Below the pieces are notes generated by a model. The model had not been told where the DNA came from and did no database searches. It saw only the letters and a program-made list of their open reading frames with translations. A stretch of 64,000 nt of DNA, from positions 372,001 to 436,000 of the forward strand of contig MU839830.1 in the NCBI GenBank assembly GCA_030411725.1, written 5' to 3'. This document shows, piece by piece, positions 1 through 10,590 of this stretch. The stretch's first letter is position 1, and every line of letters starts with the position of its first letter. The position numbers and the translations under genes were made by a program. This stretch comes from Echria macrotheca. Its lineage: Eukaryota; Ascomycota; Sordariomycetes; Sordariales; Schizotheciaceae.

Positions 1-60
1 ACGCTGGCGTTCAAGGCGCTGACGGGGCTGGTTAAGTGTCTGAGCTCTGATAAGATTTAA
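1..60 (+). CDS. 3' end of an unidentified gene (partial)
   Basis: The first 60 bases are an open frame, in phase from base 1, that ends in TAA at 58-60 and encodes 19 residues ending in CLSSDKI. The composition (GC-rich codons up to the stop, then an abrupt AT-rich stretch) fits the last codons of a plus-strand gene that begins left of the window. There is too little sequence to name the product. The call is an inference from composition and position only. Confidence 0.4.
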   Translation, partial: TLAFKALTGLVKCLSSDKI

Positions 61-494
61 TATGGCATATGGGGAAATGATTTTTTTCTGGGATGAAAAG
101 AAAAATGGATATTTGGTATATTTGGTTAGTCTAAATATTGATACATACGGATGGATGGATGGATAACCTAGTGTTTTTACATTGGGCCGGGGAAGGGAAG
201 GGAAGGGAAGGGAAGGGGGTATGGATGATATCACGGGTCATGATTGGACACGGATTCTCTCACATGATCACATTCACACAAACACTCAAGAGATCATATA
301 TATACATATCTGTATTTTTGCGGCGTTTTTCGGATATCAAAGGTAGCAAATGGGTAATGAAGGGCGACATGGCATGATGGGGTGGTATGGTCTAATCAAG
401 CCGCCGGATTGCACAGCGGATGAGGTTTCGATTTTTCTTCCGTCGTTGTCTCTCATATCATAATAGAAGTCAAGAAAGAAGAATCCATGCAATA
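61..494. other. Intergenic, convergent 3' flanks
   Basis: AT-rich after base 60, with no supported gene. It holds the presumed 3' UTRs of the partial left-hand gene and of Utp11 on the other strand. The only structure seen is a GGAAG-type pentanucleotide run at about 189-217. Confidence 0.6.
189..217. repeat. (GGAAG)n microsatellite
   Basis: About five tandem copies of a GGGAA/GGAAG unit followed by a short G run, lying in a 3' flank. It has no coding role that I can see. Confidence 0.8.
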
Positions 495-1389
495 CTACCT
501 CTTCCGCTCCCGAACCTTGATCCGCTGCCCGCCCTTGGTGAACCCGCCCGAGGTCGCCGTCTTGGCCATCTTCGCCTTCTGCACCTCGAGCTCAAACTCG
601 GCATCCGCCAGCGCCTTGAGCCGTTTCTTCGCCGCGCGCAGCTTCTTCTGCAGCTTCTCAAGGTTCTGCTCCTTCCTCAGGGCCTCCGCCGATTTTGTTT
701 TGTCGTCCTCATCCTCCCACATGACATCGTCATCGTCCTCATCCCGCGCCCGTTGTTGTCCTTCGGCCTGCTCGACAACCACATCCCGTTCCTCCTCGGC
801 ATCACAAAACACAATCCTCTTCGCTTTCGTCCCCCCTCCCGCCCTCCTCCTTCCACCACCACCACCACCCTCTTCCTCGTCCCCGTCCTCCTCATCATCT
901 TCCTCGTCATCCTCTTCCAAACTACCTCCCCCCGCCATAACCCACCGCTCCTCCAACGCCCTCACCTCCTTCTGCGTCGTATTCCTCAACGTCCTTACAT
1001 ACCCCAGATCCTGCGTCTTGTACAGCCGGACGGTATCCACATCCAAAGCCCGGTTCCCCCGGTCGCCGGTCACGGTGCCGTCGAACGCGCCGCGCTGGCG
1101 GGTCACCGTCGAACCGGGTCCCTTGCGGGACAGCATGCCGTAGTAGAACTCATCCTCGTTGCGGTCGGCGGCCTTCTCGCGCAGGGATTTGAGGACCTTC
1201 TTCTTGGCCGCGTAGTCCTTTGCGCGCTTTTGGTAGTCTTTCTTCTTTTCGAGGAGGCCGAGACGGCTGCGTTCTGTGGGCTGGGCTCGTTCTTTGTGGG
1301 AGCGCCGTTGGACGCTTTTTTGGGGGAGGGTTAGTGTTGGGTTTAGGGATATGATTCTTCTTTTCTTACCTGTTTCGTAATGAAGACAT
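495..1389 (-). CDS. utp11: U3 snoRNA-associated protein 11 (Utp11), SSU processome
   Basis: Modelled as complement(join(495..1314,1370..1389)), 279 aa. Exon 1 is only 20 nt (MSSLRN plus two bases). A GTAAGA donor and AAAAAAG acceptor join it to a frame that continues SVQRRSHKERAQPTERSR, the hallmark N-terminus of Utp11. The family is a basic, helical component of the small-subunit processome that works in 18S rRNA maturation in the nucleolus. Family signatures seen are LGLLEKKKDYQKRAKDY, FYYGMLSRKG, and a C-terminus rich in basic coiled coil ending QRIKVRERKR. Unusual is an acidic and glycine-rich insert of roughly 40 residues (EEDDEEDDEEDGDEEE then poly-Gly) before the C-terminal coiled coil. 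The longer open frame upstream of 1389 is intron and 5' flank. Confidence 0.95.
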
Positions 1390-2793
1390 TTTGGGCTGGT
1401 GTGTGGTTTTGTGTAAGTTGCCGGGGACGACAAGGCAAGGTGTATGCGGTGTGTGTGTGTGTGAATGGTGATGATTCCCAAAATTTTGATGGGGCTGGTT
1501 GGCGGCGATAAGAGATAAGCAGAGAGGGGCCCCGCAATTGGCGTGGACAGGGGAGGGGTGAGCTTCAACAAAACCGAGAACCCTTCTGAACACTTCGACA
1601 ATACCTCTAGGCTTTGGTTTGTTGTTAGACCAATTGCTTTTTTAAACGTACGTTCTGTCGATGGTATACCACAGTCGATGATCGGACTGTGACATGGGAT
1701 TCCTTACGCTAGCTATCCAATGTCAATGACAACCATTAGTGTAGAAGAGCTGTGCTTGGCAAAACACAACAAGATCCACCCCAAGGCAGGTGGCAAGAGC
1801 TGAGCTCGCATCTTGCTTGCAGGCCAGACCACATATCCAACACGTAACAAGAAGCCAATTCGTTTCAAGACAGCTTTCGTTCGGCATTCAATTGGGTATT
1901 CCTCCTCTCAAACAGTACGAAGAACCATCTCAGATCGGTCAACATGACGAGTCGTGGCCGCCGCAGTCGCACCAGAACGACACTAGCGCCGGTATTGATC
2001 TCCCGGGGATGACTGACATCCCGTCCCGGACGGCGGCGGCGGCCACCACCACCACCAGTGCATCAACTGCAACCAGTGATCGGAGAATTTAAACTCGCAC
2101 GCATTTCCGGATTGCATACATGCAGGACTAGAGCAAACCGTACAACCTCGCTGCTCATCAGTCATTCAGAAAACTGCTGCTGTTAATTATTATTCTTTCC
2201 AGTGTTGACCATGGAAAATGAACACCTCGTATTGACAAGCCGGCAAGGTGCCACAGCGCCGTCGCGTGTCCACTGGAGCTGGTCGCAGCGGGTCTGGGCC
2301 TGCAAGGAACGCAGGAGATCCACGCCAGGGGTTAGCTTCCTCTTCCAAGAACACCCGTCAGACAACAAAACAAGCCGCTAAAATCAGGTTTTTTTTTCTG
2401 CATTGGCACATGCCGTCCAACTCGCTGTCCTGTCTCAGGCTCGGACCGGCTTGCTTTAGGCTGTAAGAGTACGTTGGCGGCGGGGCGCGTTTGCGGGCGG
2501 CTTGATGTCTGTGTTAAGGTTATGTATGTGGCTGCCCGCCACGGGGTAAGGTAAGGGGTGGAGGGGGCCTTTCTTTTGGTCATTTTTCTTTCCTCTTGCA
2601 GATCGTCTCTCTCTCTGTCTCTCTCTTCTTTCATCATTCTTTTGTTTCTCTTGCTCTTGTTGTCAAAGTTGGGACAAACTCCCTTTCTTTTGTTGATACT
2701 CCCTCTCTTTCCTTCCTCGTACTATTTGATGACAGCCTGCTGCCGTCTCCGTCTTCCCCCCTCCCTGCCGGCGAGCAATGCTCCCTTGGAACC
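1390..2793. other. Divergent intergenic region between utp11 and GH47 mannosidase
   Basis: About 1.4 kb with only short overlapping frames that lack family resemblance. It should contain both promoters. A GT-rich run (about 1450-1463) and CT-rich tracts (about 2600-2770) precede the two start codons. The pyrimidine-rich tract before 2794 looks like a 5' UTR. No RNA gene or transposon ends were recognised. Confidence 0.6.
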
Positions 2794-4687
2794 ATGGCCA
2801 TCCTAAACGCCCAGCGTACCGTCCACCGGGTGGTGTTATTCGCCATCGTCTGTCTGGCCGTCACCTATCTCCTTCTTGACCAAACAGACCAAGTCCCAGC
2901 CCGGATTTCCTGGACCGGCTACGTCCCGAGCTCGTTTGACTGGGCCGCCAGAAAACGGCGGCACCCCATCGCTGAGTCGTCCCTCACCAAACTGCCCACT
3001 GGCCATCCGCGTGAACTGCCTCGCATCCAGCACGATTTCTCAGCGGAGCAATGGACCGAGGCACACAACAGGACGCAGCGGGAGCGCCGGAACGCTGTCC
3101 GAGAGGCGGCCGTCAAGTCGTGGAACGCATACCGCGAGCATGCGTGGGCCCGGGATGAAGTCACGCCCGTATCACTGCGCGGCAAGGACTCGTTCAACGG
3201 CTGGGGTGCCACGCTGGTCGACTCGCTGGACACGCTGTGGATCATGGGCCTACGGAAAGAATTCAAGGAGGCCGTGAGGGCAGTCTCGAAAATCGACTGG
3301 GACAAGGGGAATTCGTTGACCTGCAGTCTGTTCGAGACGAATATCCGCTACCTCGGCGGTTTGTTGGCGGCCTACGATCTCAGCCGCGAGGCTGTCCTCC
3401 TAAGGAAAGCCGTCGAGCTGGGCGAGATGCTATACGCCGCCTTTGACACGCCGAACCACCTCCCACCCAACCAGTTCAGCTTCGTCGCCGTCAAGGAGGG
3501 TTTGCTGTATGCCAGCAAGCACGAATCGATAGCCGCCATCGGTTCTTTGTCGCTCGAGTTTACGAGACTCTCGCAGTTGACAGGGAACCCGAAATATTTT
3601 TCCGCCGTCGACAATATCAAGCGCCATTTCGAACGCACCCAGGACGAGACCAAGCTGCCGGGCATGTGGCCCGTTTTTGTCGACGCCAAAAACAACTTCC
3701 AGGCGACCGACTACTCGTTTGGGATCGCTGCGTCGGCCGACTCGGCGTACGAGTACCTGTCCAAGACGTATATGCTGCTCGGCGGGCTGGACGAGAGCTA
3801 CAAAAAGATGCATCTCAAGGCCGTCGCCACGATGAAAAAGCATGTTTTGTTCCGCCCGATGTTTCCCGACGTATATTATCCCGCCGCGCCGCCTGATGTT
3901 TTATTCGCCGGGACGGTTCTGTCAAATGGGCGGATCGTCGAGCTCCTCCCCGAGGTCCATCATCTCGCCTGTTTTGGGGGCGGCATGTTCGCCCTCGGCG
4001 GACGACTATTTCACGAGGACGGGGATGTGACGGTCGGCGAGCAGCTCGCCCGCGGGTGTGTGTGGGCATACGACCAGTTCCCGACGGGGGTGATGCCCGA
4101 GATGGCCGAGATGGTCGCCTGTCCTCGTCCTCCCCGTTCTTCTTCTTCTTCTTCTTCTTCTTCTTCTTCTTCACCAGACCCCCTCGCGCCCTGCGACTGG
4201 AACGAGACGTTATGGAGGAAAGCCAACAAGGGGTCGGAGGAGGACGACGGTTCGAAATCGTTGCCGAAACCGTTCTCGGCCGTGCGCGATCCGCAGTATC
4301 TCTTGCGGCCTGAGGCGATTGAGAGTATCTTTGTGCTGTATAGGATCACGGGCAAGACGGACCTGCTGGATGTCGCGTGGAGGATGTTCTTGGCGATCTG
4401 CAAGGCGACGGAGACGAGAGGGGCTTTCTCGGCGATTACGGATGTGATGACCGAGGGGTATACTACCAAGTTGGATGCGATGGAGGTATGTATTTTTTTT
4501 CTGGCTGACTGACAAGAAATCGGTGTGGGTGTGAGTGGGATATATGCTAATGAAGAGAACACAGAGTTACTGGATCGCCGAGACGCTCAAGTATTTTTAT
4601 TTGATATTTTCGGAGCCGCATGTTATCAGTCTGGATGAGTGGGTATTTAATACCGAGGCGCATCCGTTGAGGGTTCCTAGGGCATAG
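2794..4687 (+). CDS. Class I alpha-1,2-mannosidase, GH47, type II membrane protein
   Basis: join(2794..4485,4565..4687), 604 aa. GH47 enzymes trim alpha-1,2-mannose from N-glycans in the ER or Golgi. The chosen ATG sits in ACCATGG and is followed by a short cytosolic tail and one transmembrane segment (about residues 12-28), giving the usual type II topology. Seen motifs include DSLDTLWIMGL (about 143-153), NSLTCSLFETNIRYLGGLLAAYDL, and the C-terminal FNTEAHPLR that carries the calcium-binding Thr in this family. The intron (GTATGT donor, ACAG acceptor) restores DAMESYWIAETLKYFY, which is diagnostic. A run of 12 serines (about 449-460), encoded by a TTC/TCT microsatellite, interrupts the catalytic domain. 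ER versus Golgi role cannot be decided here, and some GH47 paralogues act in ERAD. Confidence 0.94.
4138..4171. repeat. (TCT)n microsatellite encoding poly-Ser inside GH47 gene
   Basis: Eleven or so tandem TCT/TTC triplets in frame with the mannosidase gene, encoding serine throughout. The repeat is exonic: both flanks encode GH47 sequence in the same frame. Confidence 0.9.
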
Positions 4688-5237
4688 CTATAACAAGGTT
4701 TGAATCATAATCAAAGGAATCTGGGATAGAACAGGAGGTGGTTTGGGATCATATTTGGTGGCGTTCTGGGGTGAAGCATACATAGACAGGGGTAACAAAA
4801 GCAAGTAAACAGCATAGAAAGGGGCGGCAGTACCAGGGTAATACTTGATCGGGATAGGTATCGTCCTTGTTATTTTCTAAAGAGACCATAATGGAAGCTA
4901 CAATTTTCCCAGTTCCAAGGGGGCTACGATAAACCGTCCGTCTGCCTACCCAATAATTATGTACAGGAATGTCTGTAATCCTGGTGCTCGATAAGTCTCT
5001 TTTTCAGACATAACAACCCTGACGCTTCGCTCAGCGTACGGCTTGACACCGAAGACTATATGCACTTCAACGGGGTCCGGGGACCTCTTTCCCCTTGACG
5101 TAGAGACTGTAGGTCATACCGTTCAAGAATGGCAACATCTTGACAGAATCATAAATATACGCCGTCTACAGCCAGACATAGCCATTCCGTTTATGGATAG
5201 AAATCAACACAACGCCCTATCCCACAGCAGCTCATCA
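4688..5237. other. Convergent intergenic region (GH47 / Maf)
   Basis: AT-rich 3' flanks of two converging genes. No coding, RNA or repeat feature is supported. An open frame from about 5043 on the plus strand runs antisense into the Maf gene and is a shadow. Confidence 0.6.
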
Positions 5238-6098
5238 CTATTCCTCCTCCGACCCATGCCCCTCCTCATCCTCACCCTGCCGAAACACAACCTTCTCGCA
5301 CAGCTGCAAACACTTCCTCACCGGCAACCCAATCACATTATCCACGCTCCCCTCAATCTTGTCCACCAAAATCATCCCCCCGATCCCCTGCAGCGCATAC
5401 CCCCCAGCCTTATCCGCCCCCTCGCGGGTGCGCACATACGCCTCGATAACATCATCTGGCAGCCCGTCGTCCGCCTGCGCAAAAAACACGCTCGTCTCCT
5501 CCGTGTGCGCCGCAATCTCATATCCGGGATGCGTCGCGTCCGCCTTGGGCGCGAGCACGCACACGGCCGTGAGGACCCTGTGCACGCGCGTGTCGCGCAG
5601 GTGCTTCAGCGCGCGGATGTGATCCGCCTCGGACCTCGGCTTCTCTAGGATCTGGCCCGCGCGCGTCGCAATAATCGTATCCGCCGCGATGACCAGCGCC
5701 GGGTCGGCGGGCACCTCCTCGACCAGCGGCTCGCCTTTCGCCTTTTTCGCCTCCTGCTCCTCCTGCTCGGCCAGCGCGGCCTGGTACACCGCCAGACACT
5801 TGCGGCGCGCCGTGGCGGCCACGTACTCCTCGGGCGTGTGGGATGCCTTGTCGAGATCTTCGGGCTCGCTCGACGGGCTGACCTCGAGCGACGAGAGGCC
5901 GAGCTGGGCGAGGAGGGCCTTGCGGCGCGGCGAGGCCGAGGCGAGGATCACGCGCTTGGATTTGAGGTACGACAGGATGGGCAGGTCGATCGGGTAGGGG
6001 CCGCGCTTGATCGGGGCGCTCTGGCGGAGGCGCATGCCGTGGGCTTGGGCGGCTTGGATGTACTCCGGTGGGGGGTCGTTGGGGTTGGTTAGGTCCAT
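5238..6098 (-). CDS. Maf/YhdE-family nucleoside triphosphate pyrophosphatase
   Basis: Single-exon gene of 286 aa. Maf proteins hydrolyse non-canonical or modified dNTP/NTPs (typically dTTP/UTP or m7GTP) to monophosphates, as house-cleaning enzymes. The signature RVILASASPRRKALL is at about residues 49-63. The catalytic block VIAADTIIA follows at about 136-144, and the C-terminal GGYALQGIGGMILVDKIEGS with VDNVIGLP is typical. The start at 6098 leaves a 48-residue N-terminal extension before the Maf core, which fungal homologues commonly have. An acidic/lysine-rich insert (about residues 110-134) separates core elements. Upstream in-frame sequence to 6305 has no family character and is treated as 5' UTR. 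Confidence 0.93.
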   Translation of the reverse strand: MDLTNPNDPPPEYIQAAQAHGMRLRQSAPIKRGPYPIDLPILSYLKSKRVILASASPRRKALLAQLGLSSLEVSPSSEPEDLDKASHTPEEYVAATARRKCLAVYQAALAEQEEQEAKKAKGEPLVEEVPADPALVIAADTIIATRAGQILEKPRSEADHIRALKHLRDTRVHRVLTAVCVLAPKADATHPGYEIAAHTEETSVFFAQADDGLPDDVIEAYVRTREGADKAGGYALQGIGGMILVDKIEGSVDNVIGLPVRKCLQLCEKVVFRQGEDEEGHGSEEE

Positions 6099-6463
6099 GG
6101 CGGGCGGTGGACGGCGGGAAGAGGAATGGGAAAGGCGGAGAGAGATCAAAACACGGTAGGGTGGACGGGGAATTCGCGGTACTCGAGGCATACACGGAGT
6201 TTTTGTAGTTTGGAGACTAACGCCAGGAACAGGCACCTCGCACTGCACTGAGATGTGGGATGGTTGGCGGTGGGGGAGGGGCCGCGTACCCCGCTTGGCA
6301 GGCACAGGGCCAACTGCGTCATCGCCAGCTTTATCTTATCGCCAATTCGGGAAGGAGTTTGTACACTTCTCAAAACACCTCCCTTCCTAAGTCTAGTGGT
6401 CTAGGACATGTCTAGTACCTATGTATACAGATAATATGTACAGTTTTGCACAAATTCGCACAT
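6099..6463. other. Intergenic between Maf and mitochondrial ThrRS
   Basis: Short spacer between two minus-strand genes, holding the Maf promoter and the ThrRS 3' end. No other feature is seen. Confidence 0.6.
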
Positions 6464-7903
6464 CTAATGGTAAGACGCCATCTTGGTCTGGATATACTCC
6501 CTCAGCGTCTCAGGCGTCATCTCGCTCTTCTCTGCTGGCGCATCGCCGACCTGGGGTATTCCGCACGGATCAACATCCACCGTCTTCTTTTCAACATTCT
6601 TCGGGCCCACCACCATGATCAGCCCATACCCCTTCTCCCTAGCCATCTTCACCTTCTTGGGCAGGCTGCGCGCGCTGTCGTCAATGTCAATGGTAGAAAA
6701 CGTAGGACTGTTAAACCCTCCGGCCGTCGGCGACGTCGTCTGCACCACATCCCGGACGTGTCGGGCCCATTCGTAGATCGGCTCGGTATCTTTTACAGTC
6801 AGAATAACACCCTGCCTCGGGTTCAGCCAGAACGGCCATTTTCCGTTGTAATGCTCGATGAGGAGCGCCATCAGTCTCTCGACAGAACCCAGCACCGCCC
6901 TGTGGATTAGCACCGGCCGCGCCGTCCCCGAAACAGCGAGACGCTCTGGGTCCGTTGTGCTCTCTCCCCTTTGTTCTTGCTCCGGTGCCGGACATTGGTA
7001 TTCCAGCTCAAACTTCTTTGGCAACTGGAAATCCAGCTGGATCGTCGCCGTCTGGTGTTCTTTCCCATCCGAGTCTCTGAGAATGACGTCGATCTTGGGC
7101 CCGTAAAAAGCCCCGTCACCTTCCTGAATAGTCCACGCTTGACCGCTCGCATCCAGCGCCCGCTTCAATCCCTCCTCTGCCCGCTCCCAGTCTTGCAGAT
7201 CTCCCATATAGGACTCGGGCCGGGTCGAGAGGGCGAGCCGGTACGGCCCGAGGCGTAGTATTTCGTACGTCGCGCGGACGAACTCGAGCGTCTTCCTAAT
7301 CTCTTCCTCCACCTGGATCGGCCGGCAGAAGATGTGGCCATCGTCCTGGTGGAACCTCCGTACCCGCGTGAGGCCGCTCAGCGCGCCCGAGATCTCGTTT
7401 CGGTGCAGCGGACTAAAATCGGCGTAGCGTATCGGCAGCTCTCGATAGCTTCGGGCTTGCGACGCAAAGATCAGGCAGTGGCCAGGACAGTTCATCGGTT
7501 TCAGGCCGTACTCGTCGCCCTCGGCTTCCTCCTCCTTCCGGCGCGCGGGCGAGGTGCTCGTGACGGTGAACATGTCGTCGGCATAGTTCTCGAGGTGGCC
7601 CGACTTCTCCCAGAGCGACTTCTTGTAGATGGTCGGAGTAATAACCTCGTGGAAGCCGTAGCGGACGTACTGGTGTCGAAGAAAGTCAACCAGCCGGTTG
7701 AAGATGCGGGCGCCATTGGGCAGGAAGATGGGCGAGCCGGGGCTGTAGATGGACGTGGTGAAGAGCTCCTGCTGGACGCCGAGATCGCGATGGTCGGCCA
7801 GTTTCGATTGCTGCGGAGCATGCGACGAACACAGGCGCAGCGGGACCCGCGGTCTCCTTATCAGCGCCTGCGAGGTCCATCGCGACGCCCGCAGGAAGAG
7901 CAT
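6464..7903 (-). CDS. mst1: Threonyl-tRNA synthetase, mitochondrial
   Basis: Intronless, 479 aa. It charges tRNA-Thr in mitochondria. The N-terminus is rich in Arg and hydroxylated residues with no acid in the first 30 (MLFLRASRWTSQALIRRPR), as expected for a matrix targeting peptide. The TGS and editing domains of cytosolic ThrRS are absent, so the protein starts almost directly with the class II core, like yeast Mst1. Seen are motif 1 (HEVITPTIY), the zinc-ligand segment GLKPMNCPGHCLIF, motif 2 (RNEISGALSGLTRVRRFHQDDGHIF), motif 3 (VLIHRAVLGSVERLMALLIE) and the anticodon-binding domain from about residue 365. It is divergent from the gene at 8582. Confidence 0.95.
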   Translation of the reverse strand: MLFLRASRWTSQALIRRPRVPLRLCSSHAPQQSKLADHRDLGVQQELFTTSIYSPGSPIFLPNGARIFNRLVDFLRHQYVRYGFHEVITPTIYKKSLWEKSGHLENYADDMFTVTSTSPARRKEEEAEGDEYGLKPMNCPGHCLIFASQARSYRELPIRYADFSPLHRNEISGALSGLTRVRRFHQDDGHIFCRPIQVEEEIRKTLEFVRATYEILRLGPYRLALSTRPESYMGDLQDWERAEEGLKRALDASGQAWTIQEGDGAFYGPKIDVILRDSDGKEHQTATIQLDFQLPKKFELEYQCPAPEQEQRGESTTDPERLAVSGTARPVLIHRAVLGSVERLMALLIEHYNGKWPFWLNPRQGVILTVKDTEPIYEWARHVRDVVQTTSPTAGGFNSPTFSTIDIDDSARSLPKKVKMAREKGYGLIMVVGPKNVEKKTVDVDPCGIPQVGDAPAEKSEMTPETLREYIQTKMASYH

Positions 7904-8581
7904 CTCGACTTGCCGTGCTTTTGGGGAGCACGTTGTCCAACAGCTCCACCAAAGATTTTCTGCGTCTGTTCAAGCTTCCCGGGCCGGCCGAGCTGATTGG
8001 CGCACCCGCAACCCTGCGCTGCAAGGGGCCAAGCCGTCTGTGCCAGTGCGGCAGTGACACAGCCAAGCAGCCGCGCTGGTCCATGTGATGGTTGTCATGT
8101 TCACACAGTGTGGTTCGCCAGAAATTCCGCGCCGTCCACAGTGAGCAACTGCCAGAGGACAACCGACAACCCGCCACCGGGTCCGACGTTGACGTCGTCC
8201 ATGCGACCATGCCCCCCATCAGCCGCATCCCAAATTCCCCCTGTCTCTCTTATTGTCGTTGACATCTCTCGCAACATCTTGTTAGAATTATTTCTAAAAT
8301 CACCATCTGCAATTCTCCATCTTTTAGCTTTATCTGCTCTGGTGCCTTGTGTGAGTCACCGAGTCTGTGCGCGCCTGGCGATTCTCTGCGCCAGCGTGAT
8401 GTCAACTGTCGCCGGGAGGCCCCCACCCCCGTCGACGCGACTATAAAGTGGCTGCTGCTGCCTCGGGCCCAGTGACGCGCGACGCGTGACTTCGAATCGT
8501 CATCCGCCGGCGCCGAGTCTAAATATCGCCGCTGCGCACCGCGCCTGACCGGAACAGTCGCGTCTCGATTTCTTTTGCGAC
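7904..8581. other. Divergent promoter region (mst1 / membrane protein)
   Basis: About 680 bp between two head-to-head genes. Several frames stay open but none shows family resemblance. It is presumed to hold both promoters. A TATAAAG at about 8442-8448 could serve the plus-strand gene but its use is not shown. Confidence 0.55.
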
Positions 8582-10294
8582 ATGGCCGGCTCGCGCAAAC
8601 AAGCGCTGCACGTCGAGAGCTCGTGGCGCATGGTCGAGGGCGGCGAGAACGACAGCTTCGACACTTCGATCCTCAACGATGAGGACCTGATCATCTCCAG
8701 CGGCAGCGAACCGTCGCAACTCCCAGGCTCCCAGCCATTCAGCATCGGCGGATCGCAGCCTTTTAGCATCGGCGGGTCCCAGGACGAAAGCCTCGAGAAT
8801 TTCCTCGTCAAGGCCGAGAACGACGAGCAGGCCATCCTGCGCTCCCCTTTTCGCCCGTCCATCCCGCAGTCGGTCCGGCAGAGCTCCCGCGATAACATGA
8901 AGCACCGGTCGCCGGAACCCGAGTTCTACATGCCGAGGGTCAACATCGAGAGCCCCAGGCGAAACACACGATCCACAAAACCAATGCGACCTGAGCCACC
9001 ACCAATGCCGGGGGTGCGCCGCCGCCAGGTTCCTACCAAAGCAGACCGCTACCAGCAGGGCGCAGATGCGCCAAAGCCATTCGGCGACAGAGTCGTCGAA
9101 TCGCTACCAAACGCTCTCTTCAATGTCCTCTCCTGGATACTTGGCCTCATCGGGCTCTCTTTTCGATGGGCGCAAAAGCCCTTGGCATTATTATTGGCGC
9201 TATACCTGAGCTTCGGCGGGCTCATCATGGTGCAAAATATGGCTACCAAGTCTATGTACGCCTCGATATCGCCGGTCTGCCGCCTGCCCGGCGCATCCTG
9301 GTTCAATCTGCCGTTCTGTCCGGATATCGTTCCTGCAGAAGTAAAAAAAGCAAAAGGTCGCACGCCGGTCGAGTTTGACGGCCTCATGAAGGTTCAGGAC
9401 CAGTTTGAACAGGTTCTCGAGAAATCAGCTCAAGGAGTTTCGCTTCCACTGGAGATGAAGCGGACCGAGGCGTCGGTCAAGGATCTCCGGACGCTGGTGC
9501 GCCACAGCAACTTGCAGAACAAGGAAGAGCTCGTGCTCGAGTTTGACGAGTTCATCGACGTGGCGCGCAAGTCGTCCAACGACCTCCAGAAATTCAACAC
9601 ACACGTCAGCTCGGCCGTGGACTCGGTCATCAGCATCAACCGATGGACGTCGCGGTACCTGGACGGGTTATCGGCCGAGAACAACAACCGCGGGCTGATC
9701 AGCGACTGGACCAGCTGGATCTTCTCGCCGTTCCAGCCGGCAACGTTCTCGGAGCGCAGCCTGCTGGAGAAATACGTCGAGCACACGGCGCTCATCTCGG
9801 ACAAGATCAGGGAGCTGATCGTGGAGGCTCAGTCCGTCTTGGCCACCTTCACAAAGGCCGAGGACCACTTGGGAGTTATTCACGAGTCGGTCACGCGCAC
9901 GGAGAAGTCGGTCAGGAGCCAGAGGGACGACATCCTGTGGACGCTGTGGTCGATTGTCGGCGGGAACTCGCGCAAGATAAGCAACCTGCAGACCCAGCTC
10001 GAGTTGCTGCGCCAGGTCAACACGCAGCGCGCGGCCGCCGTCGAGCAGGTCAGCGACTTGATTGTGGAGCTGCAAAAGATCCAGGCCGGGCTGGATAATC
10101 TAAGGCAGAGGGTGGCCGAGCCGGAGTTGAGGCTTGACCAGTTCGATGTGCCGCTCAGTGTGCACATCGATACGATTAATCGGGGTGTTGAGAGGTTGGA
10201 TGAGGCGCGGGCCCGGATTCGGGAGGTCGAGAGTGATCGGATCCGTGAAGTGCTTGCTAGGGGTAAGGGGGAGGAGAGGCTGATTGATGCATAG
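8582..10294 (+). CDS. Uncharacterised two-TM coiled-coil membrane protein
   Basis: Single-exon frame of 570 aa. I do not recognise a named family. The order is: a polar, probably disordered N-terminus (1-170) with a tandem PFSIGGSQ octapeptide repeated twice (about 52-67); two closely spaced hydrophobic segments (about 176-194 and 199-217); a short loop with two cysteines (PVCRLPGASWFNLPFCP, about 231-247); then some 300 residues of largely helical, coiled-coil sequence with no further membrane segment. This layout suits an organelle or nuclear-envelope membrane protein with a long coiled-coil domain, but that is inference. Codon use and GC content match the neighbours, and the frame has no intron or break, so I take it as real. 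The ATG follows a TATAAAG at about 8442 by 140 bp. Confidence 0.85.
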   Translation: MAGSRKQALHVESSWRMVEGGENDSFDTSILNDEDLIISSGSEPSQLPGSQPFSIGGSQPFSIGGSQDESLENFLVKAENDEQAILRSPFRPSIPQSVRQSSRDNMKHRSPEPEFYMPRVNIESPRRNTRSTKPMRPEPPPMPGVRRRQVPTKADRYQQGADAPKPFGDRVVESLPNALFNVLSWILGLIGLSFRWAQKPLALLLALYLSFGGLIMVQNMATKSMYASISPVCRLPGASWFNLPFCPDIVPAEVKKAKGRTPVEFDGLMKVQDQFEQVLEKSAQGVSLPLEMKRTEASVKDLRTLVRHSNLQNKEELVLEFDEFIDVARKSSNDLQKFNTHVSSAVDSVISINRWTSRYLDGLSAENNNRGLISDWTSWIFSPFQPATFSERSLLEKYVEHTALISDKIRELIVEAQSVLATFTKAEDHLGVIHESVTRTEKSVRSQRDDILWTLWSIVGGNSRKISNLQTQLELLRQVNTQRAAAVEQVSDLIVELQKIQAGLDNLRQRVAEPELRLDQFDVPLSVHIDTINRGVERLDEARARIREVESDRIREVLARGKGEERLIDA

Positions 10295-10310
10295 ATGGCG
10301 TTACCACTGG

Positions 10311-10329
10311 TTTTTTTTTTTTTTTTTTT
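10311..10329. repeat. Poly-T tract
   Basis: An unbroken run of about 19 T just downstream of the stop at 10294. A simple 3'-flank homopolymer. Confidence 0.85.
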
Positions 10330-10590
10330 GGAAAGGGACGGTGTCATTCGACTTTTGAGGGTTTCCCAAGGAATCATTTTGGATAACAGACAGCAGGATA
10401 GCTGGTGCTTGGATATACCTGATACCTGATGAGGGATGATACGGCGTTTGGGATGGTGGATTTGGGGTCAAGGACAGCAGCATCATCAGATGATTGGATT
10501 ATTACCTTTGGATACAAATATAAATACCTCTTAATCATGAGATTCCCGGAGCCTTATCACTGATCGACTGCAGCTGCATGTAGTAAAGGA

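Noticed and set aside
420..1334. 304-codon and 218-codon plus-strand frames over utp11
   Set aside because: Composition reflects the complement of acidic/lysine codons in utp11. No start context or family match.
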